From: Tethya wilhelma
Taxonomy: Eukaryota; Porifera; Demospongiae; Tethyida; Tethyidae
DNA length: 64,000 nt
Direction: 5' to 3'
Assembly (NCBI GenBank): GCA_964030475.1
Contig: CAXIPT010000006.1
Span: 330,668 to 394,667 of the forward strand
The notes beneath the pieces are model-generated. The model worked only from the letters and a program-made list of their open reading frames with translations, made no database searches and had not been told where the DNA came from. The translations under genes were made by a program, and so were the position numbers. Shown here in pieces: positions 10,892 to 23,543 of the stretch; the stretch's first letter is position 1; each line of letters starts with the position of its first letter.

Positions 10892-13800
10892 GCTCACAAC
10901 TCTCCGAGGGGTCATCTTGGAAGACTCTGTACCCAGTGGATCGAAACACGGCACAAGCAAGGGAATTCCCCCTCGTGACGTCATTGAACACATCAGTCAG
11001 GGAGAGATGCAACTGACCTCTCTCAAACTAGGAAAATCAGAGAAAAAGGTCTGTAAAAAAACTTCACTTCTCTACACTGAGAAGCAAGTACACCGTAACT
11101 TTTAACAATTGCATTTAGAGCTGTTTTTTCTCTCACGATAATGTTGGTGGAACAAGCTAACTCACACACAGAGTATTAAATGCTGATATTCTAAAAATCT
11201 AACCTTTACGTTATTACCTCTGTCTTCAGCTAAGATGCATCGTTATGTCTTACTCATTCAAAATCTTTTTATCACACACAATGCTATATATTTTATTTTC
11301 TCCGCAGGTGTACCAAGAGCTGGTTAGACTGGATGAGCAAGAACTTAACAACAAGTACAAGATTGGGGTCATCTACTGCAAGAAGGGACAGACCACTGAG
11401 GAAGAGATGTACAACAATGAGAGTGGGAGTTCGGCTTTTGACGATTTTCTCGAGTTGCTGGGTGACAGGGTCAAGATGCAAGGGTTTACAAAGTACCGAG
11501 CACAACTGGACAACAAGAGTGAGTGGTTACCATGGCAACACGAGGACCTCTAACCTTTAGCTCTCAACACAAGCATTAATGTGCATTGAATTCATCAAAA
11601 TTTTCACAAAATATACTTTTGTCATTTATATGGTAAGCGGTCGTCAGATTTAAAAGCTCAATTTTGACCATTTCTCACTGCAGCTGATACTACTGGGGAG
11701 TACAGTATCTACACAGAGTTCAAAGACAGTGAGATAATGTTCCACGTGTCCACTCTACTCCCATACACATCCTCCAATAAACAACAGGTAATTAGGCATT
11801 ACATCATCATTACATCATGCATATTAACCTAAGATCAAACTTTCCCAAATTTGATGTGTATGGCTTTTAGTTGAGATGGCAAAAAGTCTTTAATGAAAGC
11901 AAACTATTGTTTTCTTTAGTTTTTACATTGTTTATCAATAAGATTTGTTATTTCTCTGTCCAGTTGCTAAGGAAGCGTCACATTGGTAACGACATCGTCA
12001 CGGTGATCTTCCAAGAGCCTGGTTGTGAGCCATTCTCAGCTCGTTGCGTCCGATCTCACTTCCAGCACATCTTTGTCGTGGTCAGAGTGGAGAATCCTTC
12101 AACAGATCACACCAAATACAGGTAAGTTGGGAGATGAAGTGTTTTCATGTTCACCTGAGTCCTTATAGCATCAGAATTTTGCTATTTTTAATCGTGCTTG
12201 TAATCTTGAAATTGATTGATATGCGGTACATCAAGTTATAGTAGAGAAAAAATGAAGGCTCAAAGTAGAAGAAAATAATATTTGGTGTACGTACTTTATT
12301 TATTATTTTCTCAGAGTTGCTGTGACTCGGAGTCAAGATATTCCCTACTTTGGACCAACTATCCCTGAGGAGGCGGAGTTTGACTCGAACGATACTTTCA
12401 AAGAATTCATTCTTACAAAATGTAAGCAATCATATCCTCACACCCTCACACACTCACACACTCACATACTCACACACACTTACAGTGATCAATGCTTGCA
12501 ATGCTAGTCTTCGTAACAACAAGTTTTCTACAATGGCCGTCAGAACAAGAAAACAATACCTCAATGACCTAGCTGAGGGCTTCACAACTTCAGTCACTAT
12601 TGATCAGGCCCACCCATCAGGAAGAGTAGCTGGTCTGTTACGTAATCTCAGTCGTAGCAAGAGAGAGAAAATGAGGCAGGAATCCACCCTCATTTATACC
12701 CCCGGGGCACTCATCTGGAACGTCCACATCATCCTGAGAAATGGAAAGGTTAGTTAACTAACTAGTTATTGGAAAGTTGTTTTTCTATAAGCGGGCCAAA
12801 TTTGTTTGTGTATAAGCTTTTTTTTATAAGTATGATAATATTAGGCCAAAACTGCATGATTCTAAACCCATGCACTTGTTTCTGTTCCTTTTTTATCTCT
12901 TTCTTGTCATTTGAATACATTCTAGCCTCTGCCTTTCTCCGAAGAGCATGACTTTCAATTGGACGCTCTCTTGTGTATTGGACCAGACCTCATGGTCATT
13001 ATTGACAACATCACCAAGGTACATACATACATACATACATACAAAGCTTTGAAAGATTTTTTAAGTCATCCATCTCTCTTTGTCTCTCTTCAGGAGATGA
13101 TCTTCCATCTTCCTCTGAAAAACCTCACTGGATGGATCATTGAGAGGTCAAGGTACATTTGGGCAGAGAGTCAGGGTTGTGTGTGTGTGTGTGTGATGGA
13201 GAGCTGTACAATTTCAGTTACTCTTTTTATCATTCTTTGTTACCTGTTTTTCAGGATGAATCTGTTTTACGACAACTGCCATTGTCTCAGTTTGGAGTCC
13301 CTTGATGGTGACAATGACTTAGGAGAGATAGCACTGAGACTGCAGACCATATCTCCCAGTATGACCGTCTCGCATGAGGTACTTTGAATGGTCATGAATA
13401 TATTCATCATTTGATGGTTTTGAAAGTGAACTATGCCATTGTTTTGTTGACGTTAAAACTGGTTTACACATGTATTATAGATCTTCTTTGGCACTCGCAA
13501 TCCAGGGGTTAAATGGCTTCTTTTTTTTGTCTTTGTTCTCCCCAAGTCATGTTTACTTTCTCTCAACTTATTGTTATCTGGTTGTGATTGTTGTCTAGGC
13601 AACACTGATGGAGTTCCAGCGAGCTGGTACTGGTCTTCTTGGGTTTGGCATTGATGAAGCTGGAGTAGTTCAGAAGGTGGACGGTCTTGCCAAGAGCATT
13701 GGACTGCAAGTCGACTCTAAAATATTACAGGTTAGTCAAAGTGCTGGTTAATAGGTGACTTTTTCATTTGATGACCCTTACCAGGCTGTGCACAGTGAAT

Positions 13801-14184
13801 GTTGCATAGTTGTATGTACTGTATAGCGGGTATTTTTCGTGGTGTAAAATTTTCGTGGTTGACTGACGAACCACGAAATATTTACCACAAATAGAGGCTG
13901 GGGTGTGGTTAATCCATACATGCCGTATACGTGACCACGAAATTTTTTCCACGAATCAGCAAAATTTTCAAAGACCACGAAAATTTTACCCTCCGAAAAA
14001 TACCTGCTATACGGTACTTTTCATATTTAGTTTATATGTAATACTATTGTGTAATTATTCTATTTCAGGTCGAAGATCGGTTGCTATGCTGTTATACACA
14101 CTCCAAAATCATGGATCTATTGCTAGCTAAAAACAGGCCTTTTGTGAAGGCCTATGTGGTCCCTCCACCACCACCACACCAAAG
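10579..14184 (+). CDS. SIPA1L: SIPA1L-type RapGAP-PDZ protein, 12 exons, 5' and 3' incomplete
   Basis: Exons: 10579-10751, 10893-11048, 11308-11518, 11684-11787, 11964-12121, 12315-12421, 12486-12748, 12926-13018, 13094-13152, 13255-13378, 13599-13730 and 14069-14184. All have AG/GT borders and phases agree. The product has the Rap GTPase-activating domain: [45 protein letters not shown] and [10 protein letters not shown]. The catalytic Asn-thumb codon is AAC at 11988-11990. PAIRED exons 11-12 encode a PDZ domain (GLLGFGI carboxylate loop) ending in a proline-rich [10 protein letters not shown]. The family turns off Rap GTPases at cell contacts and synapses in animals. No start codon or N-terminal exons are visible upstream of the (CA)n tract, and the last exon ends in phase 2 with no downstream partner nearby. 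A likely 3' part lies at 46659-47743. Confidence 0.85.
13816..14017. mobile_element. MITE (TACNGTATAGCGGG family) in a SIPA1L intron
   Basis: About 202 bp between exons 11 and 12. Left end TACTGTATAGCGGGTATTTT and right end complementary (AAAAATACCTGCTATACGGTA region). Repeated CCACGAAA words inside. Related copies at 15488, 54811 and 58546. Confidence 0.75.
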
Positions 14185-14189
14185 GTAAC

Positions 14190-14450
14190 TTTCTTGTCCT
14201 GTGACAATTTTTGTCCTGACTTGGAAGTTTATCCTTGTCCTGACCTAAATATTGTCCAGTGACATTTTGTCCTGACCTGAAATTTATGCTTGTCCTGATC
14301 TAAATTTTGTCCTGTTCACATTGTTCTGACCTAATCAGTTTTTTTTGTTGCTGTCCTGTTTTACCTGACCTAAGAAATTTTATTGTAATTTTTTTTGTCC
14401 TGATAGTATTTGTGACCTATCAGTTCCTTAATTTGTCCTGTAGGTATAAT
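14190..14450. repeat. Degenerate TTGTCCTGACCTAAA minisatellite
   Basis: Roughly ten imperfect units of about 25-30 bases built on TTGTCCTGACCT, starting just after the last visible SIPA1L donor. It may account for the apparent loss of the next exon, or simply lie in the intron. Confidence 0.75.
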
Positions 14451-14855
14451 TATTATGTTCAACATATTTCCTGATTAGCCTTGTTTCCTAGTCTACAGCC
14501 AGTATTTATGAGCCATAATTACGTCCCAGAGGGCAAAAGGATTTTATTGCAATAATATACTTCCCCCAGGCAATGGTTTCAACCAATGAGAATACAGGAA
14601 TGTCAATTTTAGCTGAATATTGTTCCTTCATTTGCATATTGTTCCTTCATTATAACTTTTGTTATGAATATTGTTCCTTCATTAATTTTAGCGTATGAAG
14701 ATGTAGGGTTGTTTATCAAGCCTTTTAAACTATCAGCAAGAGAGAGCCTCGGAAATAGTCCAACGGGATATATAGGAAGGAGCCACAACAGACTGAGTTC
14801 ACTAAATTCTGGCAGAATCATGCATTCACTGAAAATTTCAATAGGTCAACGCTCT
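14451..14855. other. Spacer ending at an N join
   Basis: Includes three spaced ATTGTTCCTTCATT words (about 14620-14690). No gene recognised. An N at 14856 separates it from an inverted copy of the DCK2 upstream spacer. Confidence 0.5.
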
Positions 14856-14856
14856 N

Positions 14857-15415
14857 TACATTTCATACAGACAAAAGTTAACTACTTATTTCCAGTATCA
14901 CTTGCCAAATACTTCCTTGATTTTTGATGTTTTTTTGATGTTGTAAATCCACCTCAGTGGTTTATAGCCTTGTAAATCAGGCTTTCTCCATGTTGCTTCA
15001 TATTGCTAAGCATACAAGCATTATTTAGAGATCAATTTTATGTTTGCTTAGCAAATGAAAAATATGTGTTACAGCAGATGATAAAGGAGTTATTGATACT
15101 TTAAAGACACATGTGCAGCAAGGAGGTCAAAGGTCAATCTACATGTACTATATAAATCTATTGTGTTTCTATCCACACACATCACATGACATGCAGTAAA
15201 GAAGATAGGTGGAGTGGGAGGGGCCTGTTACTGGGACAACATCTCCAAATTTCAAGGCCGAGGAAATCCCCCGTCGGCTGGTGTGAGAGGAAAGAGTCAG
15301 TGAAGAAGATGAGCTGAATCAGGAGCCAGGAGTTGAAGGAGCACTAGCTGAGCTGTCTCAAGAGACACCACAGAATTATCAAGGCATGGGGAAATATTGA
15401 ACTTTAAGGTAAATT
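14857..15415 (+). repeat. Inverted duplicated spacer plus shared block, copy 3
   Basis: 14857-15120 is the reverse complement of spacer near 7500-7760. 15120-15415 is the shared intergenic block in plus orientation, ending in the donor-like AACTTTAAG/GTAAAT. The unit lies 5' of a SIPA1L exon 5 copy, as at the other sites. Confidence 0.75.
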
Positions 15416-15487
15416 TCATTTTATTAGAAAAACTTAAATTCTTTCACATTTTCCACCAAAAGTACCATTTTCATCATGTCTTCATAT

Positions 15488-15697
15488 TACCGAATAGCGG
15501 GAAATTTTCGTGGGGGAAAATTTTTGCGAATTTCGTGGTTTGGCAGCTTTCCGCGAAAATTTTCCCCCACGAAATTTGTAAGGTATGTGGTCGTCATGTA
15601 TAGTTGAGACGCAATCCACGAAAATTTTCCCCGCGAATTTCTATTCAAGACGAAAACGCAAAAAATTCCCCCCACGAAAATTTCCCGCTATACGGTA
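15488..15697. mobile_element. MITE (TACNGTATAGCGGG family)
   Basis: Left end TACCGAATAGCGGGAAATTT and right end AAATTTCCCGCTATACGGTA are inverted repeats. The insertion splits sequence that is continuous in the copies near 950-1000 and 28260-28320. About 210 bp, non-coding. Confidence 0.85.
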
Positions 15698-15823
15698 TCT
15701 AACATCATACAACCTTAAAAGTCTCTATACAGTACCTTACTATACCCCCCACAGACTCTCAGGGTTCTCAACCTGGTGTGAAGTATGGTTGTCTCATTGT
15801 TTGTTATTTCTCTGTCTCTCCAG

Positions 15824-16679
15824 TTGCTAAGGAAGTGTCACATTTGTAACGACATCGTCACGGTGATCTTCCAAGAGCCTGATTGTGAGTCATTCTCAGC
15901 TCGTTGCGTCCGATCTCACTTTCAACACATCTTCGTCGTGGTCAGAGTGGAGAATCCCTCAACAGATCTCACCAAATACAGGTCAGTTGGGAGATGAAGT
16001 CTTATGGCATTCACTTGAGTCCTGGAAGTATCAAAATTTTTGTAAATTTTGCCATTTTTTAATGGTTCTCGTAATCTTGAAATTGATTGATAATTATAGG
16101 GTACATCAAGTTATAGCGATAAAAAGGAAGACTCAAAGTGAAAGAAAGAAATATTTGGTGCTGTGTAAATATGTTCTGTATGCTATGCACAGACACGTAC
16201 ATGAATACTTGTATTTTAATTTTAACCTTTTGTGTTCTCAGAGTTGCTGTGACTCGGAGTCAAAAATATTCCCTACTTTGGACCAACAATCCCTGAGGAG
16301 GCAGAGTTTGACTCAAATGATAATTTTAGGGAATTCATTTTTACAAAAATGTAAGCTATCACACACTCACACTCACACACACTCACACACTCATACACTC
16401 ACACACTCATGCCCTCACATCCTCACATNACACTCACACACTCATGCCCTCACACCCTCACACCCACACACACTCACACACTCACATACCCACACTCACA
16501 CACATGCACACACTTACAGTGATCAACTTGCAATGCTAGTCTTCGCAACAACAAGTTTTCTACAATGGCCGTCAGAACAAGAAAGCAGTACCTCAATGAC
16601 CTAGCTGAGAGCTTCACAACTTCAGTCACTATAGTCCCTATAGATCAGGCCCACCTGCACCCAGCTTCACAGCCTCACA

Positions 16680-16776
<97 letters not shown>

Positions 16777-17494
16777 ACACACACACACACACACATGCAC
16801 ATACTCCTACATACACACACACACAGCTGGTGTGTTACATAATCTCAGTCGTAGCAAGAGGAGGAAAATGAGACATGAGTCCACCCTCATTTATACCCCT
16901 GGGGCACTCATCTGGAACATGCACATCATCCTGAGAAATGGAAAGGTTAACTTACTTATGTAGCTAGTTATTGAGGAAGATATTTTTATCTCTATGCCAA
17001 ATTTGTGTGTGTGTGTTCTTTGTTCCATGTATGATAATAATTATTATGTCAAAGCTGTTTTCTAAACCCCTGCACTTGCATGCATGTTTCCATTTTTATT
17101 TTTTATTGTTCATCTCTTTCTTGTCATTTGTTAGCCTCTGCCTTTCTCTGAAGAGCATGACTTTCAATTGGACGCTTTCTTGTGTAGTGGACCAGACCCC
17201 ATGGTTGTTATTGACAACATCACTAAGGTACATACAAATATACTTGTAAATATTATTATGCATACATACATGTACATGTACAAAATGGCTCGATCGGCCT
17301 GCATTTAGCATAAGATTTGACTTGCACTGTTGCACACATAATGCAGTATTATTAATTTTTTTAAATCGACCATTTTTCTATCCCCCATTGTCTCTCTTCA
17401 GGAGATGATCTTCCATCTTCCTCTAAAGAACTTCACTGAGTTGCTCTTTTTATCATTCTTTGTTATCTAGTTTTCAGGATGAACCTGTTTTATG
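15824..17494 (+). pseudogene. SIPA1L remnant, exons 5-10
   Basis: Homologous pieces: exon 5 (15824-15981), exon 6 (16242-16350), exon 7 (16520-16946), exon 8 (17135-17227), start of exon 9 (17402 on) and start of exon 10 (17478-17494). Exon 6 is 109 nt with two +1 insertions. Exon 7 carries a (CA)n expansion of about 145 bp where the main gene reads straight through. Exon 9 is deleted internally. Exon 10 is cut after ATGAACCTGTTTTATG and joined to the 3' flank of the SIPA1L terminal exon. Exon 5 keeps the catalytic Asn but has Cys for the preceding Gly. An N lies at 16429 in repeated TCACAC sequence. Clearly a pseudogene. Confidence 0.85.
16681..16826. repeat. (CA)n microsatellite inside exon 7 copy
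   Basis: Nearly pure CA over about 145 bases. It occupies the position of the short CA-rich intron at 27263-27365. Confidence 0.9.
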
Positions 17495-17669
17495 ATCGTT
17501 CATGTCCACAGTATACATAATACCACAATCATGAGGGGATTGATTGGGGGGTGAGTATTTTATTTAGTGACTTATTATTGTTTGTTTGTTAATTTTAATA
17601 AAATTGTTGTGTATTATAGTACAAAAAATAGCTTTAAGTTTTACAAAATGATTACCAAGGATGATAAAG

Positions 17670-18759
17670 TTAATTTATGCATACTTCTGAATCAGCAATT
17701 TCAACTTTATTTGTTTCACTTCCCAATAATAGAGAATTCCGACCACCTGGTACTAGTAAACGATTGTTGGGGAGGACAGCTACTAAACAGTCTTCTCGAG
17801 GTGTCTTCATGTGTCCTATCTGATCCCATGTCTTTGTGGTTGGAGAGTACATCCTAACAGCTGTAATGTGTTTGCCTTGTGAATCTCTCCCTCCAACTGA
17901 TATCAGACGACCGTGAATAGCCACATAAGTAGAGGCTGAGAGAAGATCTGTGTGTTCTAGTTTAGTCCAAATGTCAGTTTTGCTTGATACTGTAGACTGG
18001 ATGAGGTCACTGGTTGAACATGTGAATATTTCCTTATTCTTGTACACTAAGTAGAGATGTTCCCCACACATCAGTAGACTATGTAGATATGTTGATGGTT
18101 GATTGGCCACACGGGACCATTTGTATAATGTCAGGTCCATTGTGAGAATCAGTGAATATCGTGATGCAACTATCAGATGTGTTCCACAGCATACTGTTCT
18201 TGAATATACTACTTTCTCTGGCATGGGTGGTAATGTCTCCACCCACCTCCTCCTACCATCACTTTCTTCAATGAGACTGAATAGCTGATTAGTGTCCTGC
18301 CAATCATCTCGCTCACCTCCAACAGATGTTAGTGTTCCATTGATGACAGCAATGGAGCACCATGATGTGGGAGTATTGGGAAGCTGACACCAGGTGTCGT
18401 TAGTAGAATTGTAGGCATACACACATTGAGTTCTCAATGGTCTGATGTACACAGTGTCACCATCAACAGCAGCATCTACATCTCTTGTCATGTCACGTGG
18501 TGCACTCTTAGCAGCTCTCCAGCTCAGACTGATATTAGAGGGACCCTGAGGGGGAAAATAATGACCGTCATGTGAAAACATTAATTATTATTTATAACTT
18601 ATGCATAATTCAATTCATGTCATGCATGAAGAGTCACATGTAGTAAACACATTATGTATGAGTGTACATTGATGTATTGTTAGACTTACAATGACTCTTT
18701 CAGGATCTAATGAGGTCTTAGTTTGTCCTGATGGAAGAGTGGCACTTGATTGACTCTCC

Positions 18760-18792
<33 letters not shown>

Positions 18793-19118
18793 GTGTGTGT
18801 GTTCAACAGCAATTTCTCAACTTACAAGAATTTTCTTATATTTCTCTACTATTTTTTTCGCTCCCTCTAGATTCATCTTGTCTTGGTTTTTCTTATGTTT
18901 TGTTTCTCTTAGTTCCAGTTGTAATTGCATGACTCCCATCATTAGGGTGAGTAGCTGCTGCTCTTTTGCATCATCTTCTTTCATTTCTTCAGCTGAGAGT
19001 TGCTCTGATCTACAATGATTGGAGTCCAACTCCACTCGTAACTTTTCCATCTCTCTTTCTTGTGCAGCAATCTTCTCTGAAAGTCGACTGATCTCTTTCT
19101 CCTTGTCTGTCAGTTCTT
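17670..19118 (-). pseudogene. DCK3: 3' half (coil 2, linker, kelch), truncated at an N
   Basis: From high to low coordinates: coil 2 exon 18826-19118 (cut by N at 19119), linker exon 18690-18758 and kelch exon 17670-18545 (291 codons plus stop, intact). The (TG)n at 18761-18810, read as CA on this strand, runs directly into the CAG acceptor of the linker. Variable loops read LRT after YIRP, SW before CSIAV and ER after SVGG. Exons 1-4 are missing because the sequence switches to a shared spacer block after the N. It may be a real fragment or an assembly break of an intact gene. Confidence 0.7.
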
Positions 19119-19119
19119 N

Positions 19120-19949
19120 TTCTTCACTGACTCTTTCCTCTCACACCAGCCGACGGGGGATTTCCTCGGCCTTGAAATTTGGAGATGTTGTCCCAGTAAC
19201 AGGCCCCTCCCACTCCACCTATCTTCTTTACTATCTTCTTTACTGCATGTCATGTGATGTGTGTGGATAGAAACACAATAGATTGACATAGTACATGTAG
19301 ACTGACCTTTGACCTCCTTACTACACATGTGTCTTTAAAGTATTAACTCTTTTATCATCTGCTGTAACATATTTTTCAGTTGCTAAGCAAACGTAAAATT
19401 GATATTTGAATAATGCTTGTATGCTTAGCAATAAGCAACATGGAGAAAGCCTGATTTACAAGACTATAAACCACTGAGGTGGATTTACAACATCAAAAAA
19501 CATCAAAATCAAGGAAGTATTGGGCAAGTGCTACTGGAAATATTAAGTAGTTAACTTTTGTCAGTATGAAATGTACAAAGGTACTCTGAAAAATTATATT
19601 TTTTGAAAATAAAAGTGAAATATGTCTTATTCTGAAGTTATAAGTATTTTCCCACGTCAATTTTTGCTGAGTTTGAAAATAAATCTTGGAACCAAACATT
19701 AATTGTGTTGAAACTTTAAAGACCAAAGGATACCCCTTTAATACGACAGAGTCTGACCCACTCACCCGGTACATTCATTCATTTCCCACTTTCTTTACTA
19801 GGTTCTCTCACTGACTTTCTGCACTCTGGCCTGGACACTGAAACATAGTGAACTAGGAATTTAGCATTCAATGATCCAACACTTTCATTCAGTGAAATCT
19901 TCTCCTGCATGTCCTGTCACAAACTGTGAAACAACTCGGAAGGGCGATG
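19120..19949. repeat. Shared block copy 4 and DCK4 upstream spacer
   Basis: 19120-19330 is the shared intergenic block (minus orientation), followed by the duplicated spacer also found before DCK2 and DCK5. No gene. Confidence 0.65.
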
Positions 19950-20125
19950 TTAGTCATTTGTTTGGAAAAGGTCGTCCAAACGTTTCATTTCCCGCGCGCG
20001 CGCGGGAAATCAGCACCCAATTAATTACAGGTAGAGGGGCGTGTCTTGTATTTGTGGTTTTATTTGGTGAATGCTTGGAAGCGGTTTGATTTTGGGCAAG
20101 AATTGTCTCTAAAAACTTACCAAAG
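19950..20125 (+). promoter_or_regulatory. Conserved DCK upstream region, copy 3
   Basis: Contains a self-complementary TTTCCCGCGCGCGCGCGGGAAAT (written here as TTTCCCGCGCGC then GCGCGGGAAAT), i.e. two facing E2F-like half sites, then GAGGGGCGTGTCTTGTATTT and the TGTGGTTTTATTTGGTGAA box. The ATG follows CTTACCAAAG. Confidence 0.5.
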
Positions 20126-23100
20126 ATGTTGACTGGTGTAAAGCCTAAGCCAAAACCCAAGCCAAAACTTAAACCTAAACCAAAGCCTAGCTCTGCTAGC
20201 TCTGGTGTTGAGGTCAATCTTCACTCCTCCTGCTACAGTGACTTCTTTCTCCTGAGGACTCCTATCACCATCAATGGAAGTCCAGCTGAGATCAAGACAG
20301 TCAGCAATGGAGAGCCAGTGTTGACGGTCAGAGGCATCTCTGTCAAGCTCTCAACCATCTTACACCAAGCAGTGTCTCCTGTAGCAAGCAAGCATGGAGT
20401 CTATTCAGTTGAAACTTTCTACTACGAACAAGTAGCTTTGTTTCTTACCAAGTTTGCATCGAAATCTTCACTAAAGGAGTTCTTGACCAGAAAAGAAGAT
20501 GTTCAAAAAGAACTTTCGTCAAAAATTGCCAATCTTTTCATGACAAATGAAAGCAAGTCGCCAAAACAGCCCCAATCTTCACAATCAGCTCCTTCTATGG
20601 AGCAGCTCCAGGTAGCTGTTAAGGTGAAGGTTTACCTGGTGTCCCCAGCTGTAGGATGGCCAGAAGTGGTAAATGCGGCAAACTGCAATTTTATGTTTGA
20701 GAGATGGAAACGAAGCAAAATACTTGATTTCACCAATGCCATGTTTACCAAGCCACCCCCTAGTGCTGCTGATATGAGTGGTGAGTGCATGCATGCATAT
20801 GTGAGCACATGCAATGTACAATAAATGCCTTGAATAAGCCAAAGATTTGTAAATCATGGTATACCATATGCATGCACGAATCCTAAAAAATTTGCACACT
20901 TTACAAATTTACTATGTTTTCTGTTTTGTCAAAATTAATTGATAGTGCATGACTCACTATAAGTCTTCAGAAATCAAAATTCCTTTTCTTTCCTACACAA
21001 ACAATAAAGTCTTATGAAATTGTACACTTGCAGTGTACTAGTTTACATATGAATAGTTGTGGCATGTCTTTCTAATAATCTGCAGGTGATCAAGCCATGG
21101 TGTCCACCACCTCTCTAGATCTGGGGAGTACACTTCAGGAAGTAAATTCTAAGAATGATTCTACAACGCAAGCTCCTAGCAACAAACGTGTGTGTGTCAG
21201 TTACAATGTGCATGCATGCCAGTGTATTTACTTGTTTCAGTAGTTCAAACTGTGCAATGTTATTGACAATCAGTTTATACATGTCATTAGGTGGTGTTGA
21301 TAGTGCTGAGTTAGCAGATCTTGAAGTTGAGCTGAATGGAGTCCTTGCATGGTTTAAGCTAGGTGTTCAGCTGAAGATACCTACACACCAACTGTTGGCC
21401 ATTCGTAAGGATCATCGCTATACTGAAGACTGTCGGTTGCATATGCTGATTCAGTGGGAACAGCTGGAGAAGCCTACTTGGACCAAACTATTCTCAGCCC
21501 TGGTCAATATTGGAATGAAAGGCCTTGCAGATAGTCTAGCTGAGAAATACGGTAATTAAGAAACTTGTGGCTCTAAATACAAAAAGACTTGTCAACATCA
21601 TAATACTAACTAAAATTCTTTTTTTTTTTTGGTTATTTTTAACAGGTTTGCCACAGCTATTTCATTTTACATCTGCTGCTGAAAATATTACCTCCTCTAA
21701 GCTCATGGAGAGTGAACAAAAACTCTCAGAGAAAACAAGAGAGTTAGAGGAAACCAAACAGCTTCAACACACCACAATTCAGAGATTGAAGAAAGAAGTT
21801 TCAGAGGAAGTACCACTGCTCCAGCACAAGGTCAAGACACTTAAGAAACAAAATGAATTTTTGAAGATGCAGCTTAAAGATCGATATAGAGAGTTGGAAA
21901 TGTTTGAAAAGATGATGCAATCAGCAGAAGAAGATGAAACTCAACTGCTAGACAAGCTACTGAAAGAGAAGACTGAACAGATCAAAACTCTTGAACAGCA
22001 ACTGGCTCAGAAAGAGATGGAACTTGATTCTACCAAGAAACAGCTCAATGATAAAGAAGCAAAGCTAACCAGGATGATGCAAGAGTTGAGTGCCAAATCT
22101 GATCGAGTGTTTGAGCTGGAAACAGAAGTGAAGAAATTGAGAGAGTCATTTGATGAACAACAAGAAGAGATGAACAGAAAATTGATAGAACAAAGTGCTG
22201 CATCTGTGTCACATGAAAAATACCTGAAAGAAGTTGAGGTATATATATATATATATATATATAAGCATAATAAATTTTGCTTGGCAATGTTACATATGTG
22301 CTGACTTACATGATCCATGTTTTGTTACTCATAAATAGATTCAAAGAGATGTTGCTATGGAGGAGGCAAGCAAGAAGAAAGAAGAGATCCAGTCATACAC
22401 TCAAGAACTGACAGACAAGGAGAAAGAGATCAGTCGACTTTCAGAGAAGATTGCTGCACAAGAAAGAGAAATGGAAAAGTTACGAGAGGAGTTGGACTCC
22501 AATCATCGTAGATCAGAGCAACTCTCAGCTGAAGAAATGAAAGAAGATGATGCAAAAGAGCAGCAGCTACTCAACCTAATGATGGGAGTCATGCAATTAC
22601 AACTGGAACTAAGAGAAACAAAACATAAGAAAAACCAAGACAAGATGTATCTAGAGGGGGCAAAGAAAGCAATGGAGAAATCCAAGAAATTTCTTGTAAG
22701 TAATTTTTACTATAATAATATTACACAAATTAATAAAATTTAATGACAACAAATTGAATTCTTCTAGCAGCTGAAGCCCACCAATACAGAAAACATTCAA
22801 AGTTCAGTTGGTGAACATGACATCAAGGATTCAATTCAAGGAGTAGTGGTAAGTGAATTAGTACAAGGATAATTCTTTATACACACTTACCTTTACTTAA
22901 TGTATGCCACGGTACGTACTTATAGACTCTGCCAAGTTCAAATATTGAAAGTCAAACTGAACAGAAAACCGAATCTGATGCTTTGAAAGAAAAATTAGTG
23001 AGTTTATATTTGTCATGTTAGAATACCATAATGAATTAATGTACCCTATATAATTACAGCCAGCTTCCAACGATCAGATTGACCCACCTTATGATGTGGT

Positions 23101-23488
23101 ACCTAATCTTGCCAAAAGAAAAGCCTCAATGATAAAAGTTGAAGCATTGTACTCCTTTACTGGTCGTGATGATGAGGAGCTCAGTTTCACTGAGGGAGAT
23201 ATCTTACAAGTGACTCAGAAATGGTCCACAGACTGGTGGTATGGGATGGACAGTGATGGGAGACAAGGCTACATCCCTGTGAATTATGTCAAGAGTCCAA
23301 CTGAATATCTTACACCACATGTAGGTGATTGCACAATGTATTCAGCCACACACACACACACACACACACACACCAAGATCATGGAATCTTTAAGTCCAAC
23401 AGGAGATCTCACATTACAGGTTCGAGCTCACATGATCCACCCCCCCACCACCCACCTACAGGTACACACATGCATGCACGCACACTGT

Positions 23489-23543
<55 letters not shown>

